Source: an uncultured Clostridia bacterium
GTDB lineage: Bacteria > Bacillota > Clostridia > Christensenellales > Borkfalkiaceae
Assembly: GCA_934247225.1 (NCBI GenBank)
Contig: CAKQJE010000010.1
Location: 1 to 64,000 of the forward strand
Length of the DNA stretch: 64,000 nt
Direction of reading: 5' to 3'
Notes under the pieces: generated by a model
Seen by the model: the letters and a program-made list of their open reading frames with translations, nothing else
Databases searched by the model: none
What the model was told of the DNA's origin: nothing
Shown: positions 57,960 through 64,000 of the stretch, piece after piece
How the letters are laid out: the number at the start of each line of letters is the position of its first letter
Numbering within the stretch: position 1 is the first letter of the stretch
Made by a program: the position numbers and the translations under genes

Positions 57960-58496
57960 TTATGTTAAATTTAAAATCTTTTTGATTTCTTCGAGATTAT
58001 CGGCAAAATATATTCCTTTCTGCCGTTTCTCGGAAGACAACCCTTTATCGATCATATGTTTTAAAAGTGCTTTTAAATCGTTGTAATATCCGTTTAAATT
58101 GTAAATAATACAAGGCGCGTTCAGATGTTTCAAAGACACTTTAGACATAACCTCGGTAATCTCTTCCAATGTTCCCGTACCGCCGGGAAAAGCGATAAAA
58201 GCGTCGCCAAGCTCGATCATTTTGCTTTTGCGTTCCGACATATCTTTGGTTGTTATCAGTTTTGTCAGTCCGTTGTGCTGAAATTCGCTTTCGATAAAGA
58301 ATTGCGGTTCGACGCCCGTTACCTTGCCGCCGTGACTTAAAACACTGTCGGCAATCGCTCCCATAAGTCCCGATTTCGAGCCGCCGTAAATCAACGCGTT
58401 GCCGCTCGAACCTATCCATTCGCCGAGTTCTTCAACCGCCTTGCGTAAAGACGGGTCGTTTCCTTCGTTTGCGCCGAGATAAACGGTAATATTCAT
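57960..58496 (-). CDS. LOG family (TIGR00730) nucleotide 5'-monophosphate phosphoribohydrolase
   Basis: A 178-residue Rossmann-like protein with the family motif PGGTGTLEE and the upstream catalytic Arg in MSERKSKMIELGDAFIAF. Family members cleave (modified) adenosine monophosphate to the free base and ribose-5-phosphate; many non-plant members are named cytokinin-activating by homology only. The neighbouring nucleobase permease fits a base-salvage or export role. It is preceded by a consensus promoter and a leader of about 130 nt. Confidence 0.9.
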   Translation of the reverse strand: MNITVYLGANEGNDPSLRKAVEELGEWIGSSGNALIYGGSKSGLMGAIADSVLSHGGKVTGVEPQFFIESEFQHNGLTKLITTKDMSERKSKMIELGDAFIAFPGGTGTLEEITEVMSKVSLKHLNAPCIIYNLNGYYNDLKALLKHMIDKGLSSEKRQKGIYFADNLEEIKKILNLT

Positions 58497-58627
58497 ACCA
58501 ATACGCTCCTTTGTTTTCGCTGATTTTTTACGGTAAATGAACTACTTCGGTTTTTGACGGCTTATGCCCCGAAAATAAAAACAGCACATAGACTCTTCAG
58601 CCTAAGTGCCGGTAGGTACTCACCGAG
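58497..58627 (-). ncRNA. Structured leader RNA of the LOG-permease operon, unidentified
   Basis: From the expected start near 58627 the minus-strand RNA reads ACUCGGUGAGUACCUACC, then a strong hairpin GCAC-U-UAGGCU-GAAG-AGUCUA-U-GUGC (+ strand 58584-58609; the inner six base pairs close a GAAG loop), then UUUUUAUUUUCGGGGC and a ribosome site AAAGGAG before the ATG. The compact, GNRA-like layout resembles a riboswitch aptamer, but I could not match it to a purine or other known class. Confidence 0.5.
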
Positions 58628-58632
58628 TATTT

Positions 58633-58661
58633 ATTATACTATAAAAATACCGACTTGTCAA
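58633..58661 (-). promoter_or_regulatory. Consensus promoter of the LOG-permease operon
   Basis: On the minus strand TTGACA (58661-58656), 17 bp, TATAAT (58638-58633). Confidence 0.85.
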
Positions 58662-58728
58662 ATCTTTTTTCACCGAAAAAACATATACCCGTTTATTGCA
58701 AATCTTCTAAAGAGAAGTATAAATATTT

Positions 58729-58770
58729 TTAAAAGTTAAACGGCGGTCGCAATTCAAATTGCGACCGCCG
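58729..58770 (-). terminator. Terminator of the pyruvate:ferredoxin oxidoreductase gene
   Basis: Perfect 14-bp stem CGGCGGTCGCAATT / AATTGCGACCGCCG (58741-58770) followed on the minus strand by TTTAACTTTT. Confidence 0.8.
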
Positions 58771-58814
58771 CCTTTTAGATTATTTTAACCTGTCGGGATT
58801 GATTTACCGATAAA

Positions 58815-61800
58815 TCATTCTTTTCCGGCAAGCTTCTTGTATTTGCCGAGTCTCGCGGTGTTCTCTTCTTCGGCTCTCTCGAAAAGCTTTTCGGCAAGCT
58901 CGGGCTGAGCCTTTTTGAGCGTTGCGTAACGGTTTTCGCCGAGAATGAAGTCGTGATAACTTTCGGTAGGATCTTTGCTGTCGAGAGTGAAGGGGTTGAC
59001 TTCCGTTCCGACCTTTTCGGGATTATATCTGTAAAGATGCCAATAACCTGCGTCAACGGCTTTCTTTTCCTCGGTCTGCGAGTTAGCCATGTTGATACCG
59101 TGGTTGATACAAGGCGCGTAGCAGATAAGGAGCGACGGTCCGTCGTAGCTTTCCGCTTCCGTGATAGCGTTAAGGAACTGCTGTTTGTTGGAACCCATAG
59201 CGCACTGAGCGACGTAAACATAGCCGTAGCTCATAGCCATCATGCCGAGGTCTTTCTTCTTGACTCTCTTACCGCCCGAAGCGAATTTGGCAACCGAGCC
59301 GGTAGGAGTGGACTTACTTGCCTGTCCGCCGGTGTTGGAGTAAACTTCGGTATCTACGACGAGTACGTTTACGTCTTCGCCCTGAGCGAGAACGTGGTCG
59401 AGTCCGCCGTAACCGATATCGTATGCCCAGCCGTCGCCGCCGATAATCCAGATGGATTTCTTGATTACGCAGTCAAGCATTCCGTCAAGTTCTTTAAGGA
59501 GGTCTTTAAGTTCGCCTTTCGCGTTCTTGATTGCGGAGGGAAGAGCAACCTGCAAAGTAGCGTAAACGCGTTTGGTAACGTCCGCGCTCTTTTTGTTTTC
59601 AAGCCAGAGCTTGCAAGCCTCGCCGACTCTTCCGTGAAGGTTGAGTTCGAGGATACGTCTCATAACGTCCGCAAGTTTTTCTCTTCTCTGGAAGTAAGCA
59701 AGGTGGAAACCGAAGCCGTATTCCGCGTTGTCTTCGAACAAGCTGTTTGCCCAGGCGGGACCTTTGCCTTCCGCGTTCTTGGTGTAAGGACACGTCGGGG
59801 AAGAGCCGCCGTAAATGGACGAACAACCCGTAGCGTTGGCGATGATCATACGATCGCCGAACATCTGCGTGATAACTTTGATGTAAGGAGTTTCGCCGCA
59901 GCCCGCGCACGCGCCCGAGAACTCGAAGAGCGGCTTAGAAAACTGCGAACCCTTAACGGTGTTTTTCTTGAATACGGAAGTGTCGACTTCGGGAAGTTTT
60001 TCGCTGAAATCGTAGTTTTCGGTTTCTTCCTTAACGACTTTTTCAAGCGGGATCATCGTAAGAGCCTTCTTGTCTTCCTTAGTGGGGCAGATATTGGCGC
60101 AGACGCCGCAACCCATACAATCGAGCGGGCTGACCTGCATTCTGTAAGAGTAACCTTTAAGACCGATAGCGGCTTTGGTTGCAAACGTTGCGGGAACGGT
60201 TTCGCCGTCTTTTACGAGAACGGGACGAATACAAGCGTGCGGGCAAACGAACGAACATTGGTTACACTGAATACAATTTTCTGCATTCCACTGCGGAATT
60301 TTAACCGCAACGCCTCTCTTTTCGAACTTGGTCGTTCCGGTGGGAACGCTGCCGTCCGCATTGAAAGCGGAAGAGGGGAGTTTGTCGCCCTGAAGAGCGA
60401 TGATCGGGTGGATAACCTCTTGGAAATATTTATTGTCGGCAAGCTTAGCGGGTTCTGCGCCTGTGGTTGCGTCCGCCCATTCTGCCGGAACTTTGATTTC
60501 TTTAAGTTCGGAAGAAGCTTTGTCGATTGCGGCGTAGTTCATGTTTACGACCGCGTCGCCCTTCTTGCCGTAAGATTTCTTAACGTACTGCTTCATCCAA
60601 TCTTCCGCTTCGGCGTAAGGCATGATTTCGGGGTTGATCTTGAAGAAAGCAGCCTGCATGATAGCGTTCGTTCTTCCGCCGAGACCGATGGAAGCTGCTA
60701 TCTTTATAGCGTCGATAACGTAAAGTTTAGCGTGCTTTTTAGCGAGTAAACGCTTCATGGACGCGGGGAGATTTGCCCCGAGGTCTTTCGCGTTATCCCA
60801 TTCGCAGTTAAGAAGGAATTTGCCGCCTTCTTTAAGGTCGGTGACCATATCGTATCTCGTAACGTAAGAAGGCTGCGAGCAAGCGATGAAATCAGCCGCG
60901 TCGATAAGATAGGACGACTGTATCGGAGTTTTACCGAAACGGAGGTGCGAAACCGTTATGCCGCCCGACTTTTTGGAGTCGTAGAAGAAATAACCCTGAG
61001 CGTACATATCGGTGTGATCGCCGATGATTTTAATGGAGTTTTTGTTTGCGCCGACCGTACCGTCGGAACCGAGACCGTAGAACTTGCAGCTGATAGTTCC
61101 CTCGGGAGCGGCGTTATACTGCTCGGAGAAATCAAGCGAAGTGTGGGTGATATCGTCGTGGATACCGACGGTGAAGTGGTTCTTCGGTTTTGCGGATTCG
61201 AGGTTTTTATAAACGGCGTAAACCATAGAGGGGTTGAACTCTTTGGAGCCGAGACCGTATCTTCCGCCGTAAACCTTGACCTTCTTCTTTCCGAGTTCCG
61301 CCAAAGCGGCAACGACGTCGAGATACAAAGGTTCGCCGAGCGAGCCGGGTTCTTTCGTTCTGTCGAGAACGGCAAGATTTTTAACGGTCTTGGGAAGAGC
61401 CTTAACGAACGCTTTCGCGGAGAAAGGTCTGTAAAGTCTGACTTTCAGTACGCCGACTTTATGTCCTTCCTTGTTCATTCTCGCGATAGTCTCTTCGATA
61501 GCTTCCGCGCCGCTGCCCATGATAACGATAACGTTTTCCGCGTCGGGCGCGCCGACGTAATCGAAAAGGTGATAGCTTCTGCCCGTAAGAGCGGAAACTT
61601 TGTTCATCATCTTCTGAACGATTGCGGGAACTTCTTCGTAATATTTGTTAGCGGTTTCTCTGTTCTGGAAGTAAGTATCGCTGTTCTGCGCCGTACCTTT
61701 CTGGATCGGGTGATCGGGGTTCAAAGCTCTCTTTCTGAAATCTTCGATATCTTTCATATCTACGAGTTTCTTCATATCTTCGTAGTCGATAGCTTCGATC

Positions 61801-62339
61801 TTGGAAACTTCGTGGCTCGTTCTGAAACCGTCGAAGAAGTGAAGGAACGGAACTTTGGATTTAAGCGTGGAAAGATGAGCGACGAGCGCAAGGTCCATAA
61901 CTTCCTGAACGGAATTGGACGCGAGCATCGCAAATCCCGTCTGGCGGCAAGCCATAACGTCCGAGTGATCGCCGAAAATGTTAAGAGAATGAGCAGCCAA
62001 AGCTCTCGCGCTGACGTGGAATACGCAGGGGAGAAGCTCGCCGGAAATCTTGTACATATTCGGAATCATAAGGAGCAAGCCTTGCGAAGCCGTGTAGGTT
62101 ACGGTAAGCGCGCCTGCGGAAAGAGAACCGTGTACCGCGCCTGCCGCGCCCGCTTCGGACTGCATTTCCGCAAGCTTGAGCTTCTGACCGAACATATTCG
62201 TTCTGCCGGCAGTGGACCATTCGTCTGCAACTTCCGCCATAGGCGAGGAAGGAGTGATGGGGTAAATCGCCGCAACTTCCGAGAACGCGTAAGCTACGTG
62301 GCTCGCGGCGGTGTTACCGTCAATAGTCATAACTTTCAT
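58815..62339 (-). CDS. nifJ: Pyruvate:ferredoxin (flavodoxin) oxidoreductase, single-chain
   Basis: A 1174-residue homodimer-type enzyme converting pyruvate and CoA to acetyl-CoA, CO2 and reduced ferredoxin, the central step of clostridial fermentation. Order: domain I with YPITPSSPMAEVADEW, domains II-IV, two [4Fe-4S] clusters (CIQCNQCSFVCP near residue 690, CMGCGVCANICP near 743), GACAGCGETPY with the TPP-proximal cluster cysteines, and the TPP motif GGDGWAYDIGYGGLDH (near 967). Promoter at 62439-62467 and terminator at 58729-58770; it is monocistronic. Confidence 0.98.
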   Translation of the reverse strand: MKVMTIDGNTAASHVAYAFSEVAAIYPITPSSPMAEVADEWSTAGRTNMFGQKLKLAEMQSEAGAAGAVHGSLSAGALTVTYTASQGLLLMIPNMYKISGELLPCVFHVSARALAAHSLNIFGDHSDVMACRQTGFAMLASNSVQEVMDLALVAHLSTLKSKVPFLHFFDGFRTSHEVSKIEAIDYEDMKKLVDMKDIEDFRKRALNPDHPIQKGTAQNSDTYFQNRETANKYYEEVPAIVQKMMNKVSALTGRSYHLFDYVGAPDAENVIVIMGSGAEAIEETIARMNKEGHKVGVLKVRLYRPFSAKAFVKALPKTVKNLAVLDRTKEPGSLGEPLYLDVVAALAELGKKKVKVYGGRYGLGSKEFNPSMVYAVYKNLESAKPKNHFTVGIHDDITHTSLDFSEQYNAAPEGTISCKFYGLGSDGTVGANKNSIKIIGDHTDMYAQGYFFYDSKKSGGITVSHLRFGKTPIQSSYLIDAADFIACSQPSYVTRYDMVTDLKEGGKFLLNCEWDNAKDLGANLPASMKRLLAKKHAKLYVIDAIKIAASIGLGGRTNAIMQAAFFKINPEIMPYAEAEDWMKQYVKKSYGKKGDAVVNMNYAAIDKASSELKEIKVPAEWADATTGAEPAKLADNKYFQEVIHPIIALQGDKLPSSAFNADGSVPTGTTKFEKRGVAVKIPQWNAENCIQCNQCSFVCPHACIRPVLVKDGETVPATFATKAAIGLKGYSYRMQVSPLDCMGCGVCANICPTKEDKKALTMIPLEKVVKEETENYDFSEKLPEVDTSVFKKNTVKGSQFSKPLFEFSGACAGCGETPYIKVITQMFGDRMIIANATGCSSIYGGSSPTCPYTKNAEGKGPAWANSLFEDNAEYGFGFHLAYFQRREKLADVMRRILELNLHGRVGEACKLWLENKKSADVTKRVYATLQVALPSAIKNAKGELKDLLKELDGMLDCVIKKSIWIIGGDGWAYDIGYGGLDHVLAQGEDVNVLVVDTEVYSNTGGQASKSTPTGSVAKFASGGKRVKKKDLGMMAMSYGYVYVAQCAMGSNKQQFLNAITEAESYDGPSLLICYAPCINHGINMANSQTEEKKAVDAGYWHLYRYNPEKVGTEVNPFTLDSKDPTESYHDFILGENRYATLKKAQPELAEKLFERAEEENTARLGKYKKLAGKE

Positions 62340-62438
62340 TAAATTTTGACCTCCGTATGAAATTGATTATAACTTTTGAAATTGATTTTTTCGGCTGCGA
62401 CGGAGAGTGCCGCGAAGCCGATTTATTACATCTTATAT

Positions 62439-62467
62439 ATTATAGCCTATTGAGTAGTAATAGTCAA
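62439..62467 (-). promoter_or_regulatory. Promoter of the pyruvate:ferredoxin oxidoreductase gene
   Basis: On the minus strand TTGACT (62467-62462), 17 bp, TATAAT (62444-62439). About 95 nt of leader follow, containing two TGAAATTGATT-like direct repeats. Confidence 0.8.
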
Positions 62468-62546
62468 AGGTTTTCGGGGTAAAAGGAAAAATTTTTTACT
62501 TGTTTTACAAAAAAAAGGTGAAAAAAGTTCAGAGCTTACGAAACGC

Positions 62547-62576
62547 TTGTTATTTTAAGGCGATTTGTGCTAAAAT
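62547..62576 (+). promoter_or_regulatory. Promoter directly in front of ecfA1
   Basis: TTGTTA (62547-62552), 18-bp spacer, TAAAAT (62571-62576). Only 7 bases separate the -10 from the ATG at 62584, so the transcript would begin at or next to the start codon. Confidence 0.5.
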
Positions 62577-62583
62577 ACAAGCT

Positions 62584-63441
62584 ATGCAGGCTATAAATTT
62601 TCAGAACGTCGGGTTTTACTATGCGGCGAACGCCGATAACGGCTCGACAAAAAAAACGCAGGTTTTAAACAGTCTCGATTTTTCCGTGGAAAAAGGCGCG
62701 TTCGTCGCCCTTTTGGGGCGGAACGGGAGCGGGAAAAGTACCCTCGCGAGGCTTATAAACGGACTTTTGAAACCAACCGCGGGTAAGGTATCCGTTTTCG
62801 GGCTCGACACGTCCGATAAGAAAAATCTTTTCGAAATAAGAAAAAAAGCGGGTATGGTTTTTCAGAACCCCGACAATCAGCAGATCGCGTCTATCGTTGA
62901 GGACGACATCGCTTTCGGACCCGAAAATATCGGTATGCCGAGAGAGAAAATCAAGGAAGCTATCGATATGGCGTTGAAAGCCACGGATATGGAGAAATTT
63001 CGCAAAGCGGAAGCGGCAAAGCTTTCGGGCGGACAGAAACAGAGAATAGCCATAGCCGGAGCGATCGCGATCGACCCCGAAATTCTCATTATGGACGAAT
63101 CGACCTCTATGCTCGACCCTAAGGGAAGAAAAGAGGTTATGGAAGTTGTGAGAACTTTGAACAGGGAAAAGGGAATGACCGTTATCGACATAACGCATTA
63201 TATGGACGAGGCGGCGGAAGCCGACTACGTTTACGTGCTTGACGGCGGCTCGATCCGTCTTCAAGGAACGCCCGAAGAGGTTTTCGCGGAAAAAGAAACG
63301 CTGAGAAATTGCGGACTTGAACTTACAAGACCCGCGCTTATAGCGGAAAAACTCAGGCGTGCGGGCGTACCTCTTTCGCCGTCGGTATTAAGCGAAAAGA
63401 GTTTATCGGAGGAATTATGCGGGTTGTTGCGGAAAATCTGA
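62584..63441 (+). CDS. ecfA1: Energy-coupling factor transporter ATPase EcfA1
   Basis: A 285-residue ECF ATPase. Walker A GRNGSGKST, Q-loop MVFQNPDNQQIASIVEDDIAFG (quoted in part as MVFQNPDNQQ), signature KLSGGQKQRIAIAG, Walker B ILIMDESTSMLDP (the Ser-Met version typical of EcfA1) and switch ITHYMDEA. It couples ATP hydrolysis to uptake of vitamins through EcfT and exchangeable S components. Start set at ATG 62584 (MQAINFQNVGFYY); no ribosome site lies before it. It overlaps ecfA2 by 25 bp. Confidence 0.93.
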   Translation: MQAINFQNVGFYYAANADNGSTKKTQVLNSLDFSVEKGAFVALLGRNGSGKSTLARLINGLLKPTAGKVSVFGLDTSDKKNLFEIRKKAGMVFQNPDNQQIASIVEDDIAFGPENIGMPREKIKEAIDMALKATDMEKFRKAEAAKLSGGQKQRIAIAGAIAIDPEILIMDESTSMLDPKGRKEVMEVVRTLNREKGMTVIDITHYMDEAAEADYVYVLDGGSIRLQGTPEEVFAEKETLRNCGLELTRPALIAEKLRRAGVPLSPSVLSEKSLSEELCGLLRKI

Positions 63442-64000
63442 GTTTTTATTACAATAAAAAATCTAAAAACAAGGTCTGCGCTTTGTCCGACGTATCTTTG
63501 ACTATTCCCGAAGGCTCGTTTTTCGGTATAATCGGGCATACGGGCAGCGGAAAATCCACGTTCGTTCAGCATCTCGACGCGCTCGTTCCCGTTCAGGAGG
63601 GGAAGCTTTTCATAGGAGATTACGACCTGTCGGGCGGCAAAAAAACGGACAAAAAGAAGCTTAAAGAACTGAGAAGCAAAACGGGACTTGTCTTTCAGTA
63701 TCCCGAATACCAGCTCTTCGCGGAAATGGTTTTTCAGGACGTGGCTTTCGGATATAAAAACTTCAATAAAAACGCGACCGACGAGCAGGTAAAAGCGGCG
63801 GTTTTCGGCGCGCTTTCGCTTGTGGGATTCAGCGCGGATATGGCTGACAGATCGCCTTTCGAGCTTTCGGGCGGGCAGAAGAGAAGAGTCGCGATAGCGG
63901 GCGTTCTCGTGACCGAACCCGAAATTCTTATTCTGGACGAACCCGTCGCGGGGCTTGACCCGGCTGGCAAAAACGAGCTTATGAAGCTTCTTCATTCCCT
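63417..64000 (+). CDS. ecfA2: Energy-coupling factor transporter ATPase EcfA2 (3' truncated by window)
   Basis: At least 194 residues from ATG 63417 to the window end, frame still open. Ribosome site GGAGG at 63408. MRVVAENLSFYYNKKSKNK, Walker A GHTGSGKST, Q-loop GLVFQYPEYQLFAE, signature ELSGGQKRRVAIAG and Walker B ILILDEPVAGLDP are the EcfA2 pattern. It starts inside the end of ecfA1 (25-bp overlap). ecfT is expected beyond the window. Confidence 0.95.
   Translation, partial: MRVVAENLSFYYNKKSKNKVCALSDVSLTIPEGSFFGIIGHTGSGKSTFVQHLDALVPVQEGKLFIGDYDLSGGKKTDKKKLKELRSKTGLVFQYPEYQLFAEMVFQDVAFGYKNFNKNATDEQVKAAVFGALSLVGFSADMADRSPFELSGGQKRRVAIAGVLVTEPEILILDEPVAGLDPAGKNELMKLLHS

Noticed and set aside
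58953..60749. 598-codon open frame on the plus strand
   Set aside because: Lies antisense within the pyruvate:ferredoxin oxidoreductase gene; no ribosome site and no recognisable protein family. The similar frame at 60945-62342 is rejected for the same reason.
1..64000. tRNA or rRNA genes and insertion-sequence transposases
   Set aside because: None could be recognised in the gaps by eye; short or divergent ones would need a covariance or profile search.

Overview
The window is a chromosomal segment of a low-to-medium GC Gram-positive anaerobe, most likely an uncultured member of the Clostridia (Bacillota). The evidence is the plsX-rnc-smc-ftsY-ylxM-ffh-rpsP-khpA-rimM-trmD-rbgA-rnhB and dprA-topA-trmFO-hslVU gene order known from Bacillus and Clostridia, strong AGGAG-type ribosome binding sites, an ylxM gene next to ffh, a single-chain pyruvate:ferredoxin oxidoreductase, an ECF transporter ATPase pair, a fused ispDF and an RqcP-type S4 protein. 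The exact genus is not decidable from sequence reading alone.

Layout. 1-1.5 kb: 3' end of a repeat-built (probably surface) protein, then a DUF559 nuclease-like gene enclosed by inverted two-hairpin repeats. 1.5-8 kb (minus strand): tcdA, an MFS transporter, a MacB/FtsX-type ABC exporter, a TSCPD protein, a DUF4364 protein and an HPr-like protein lacking the catalytic histidine. 8-14 kb (plus): a three-gene overlapping cluster (charged unknown protein, ADP-ribose pyrophosphatase, CPBP protease), a Na+/phosphate symporter with PhoU tail, a 41-residue small protein and a GNAT-like protein. 14-42 kb (plus): a long housekeeping run: asnS, plsX-rnc-smc-ftsY, ylxM-ffh-rpsP-khpA-rimM-trmD-rbgA-rnhB-yraN-THUMP methyltransferase, fucU, rplS, a GT-C-like membrane protein, comM-dprA-topA-trmFO-hslV-hslU-hisS-trxA. 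Compared with Bacillus, fabD/fabG/acpP are missing between plsX and rnc, rplS is displaced downstream, and xerC and codY are missing around hslVU.

42-46 kb: an accessory patch with an XRE regulator, a 21-bp tandem repeat, a perfect 43-bp inverted repeat and a second cluster of the two-hairpin repeats, followed by the minus-strand run rqcP-ispDF-radA. 46-54 kb: rpoB-rpoC with a perfect consensus promoter and a leader of about 315 nt, without rplJ/rplL upstream. 54-64 kb: ybaK, a DUF4143-type ATPase whose promoter overlaps one of two near-identical palindromes, a minus-strand LOG/NCS2-permease operon behind a structured leader, the pyruvate:ferredoxin oxidoreductase, and ecfA1/ecfA2 running off the end.

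Most of the coding sequence is standard information-processing machinery. The best candidates for something undescribed lie in the small print: (i) the DUF559 gene plus its family of two-hairpin repeats with the tail GACGGAAGAGGACA, (ii) a dispersed 13-mer TATAAGTCGATTA found six times, (iii) twin palindromes around the DUF4143 ATPase promoter, and (iv) an unidentified leader RNA in front of a purine-flavoured LOG/permease operon. No tRNA, rRNA, CRISPR array or insertion-sequence transposase was seen.
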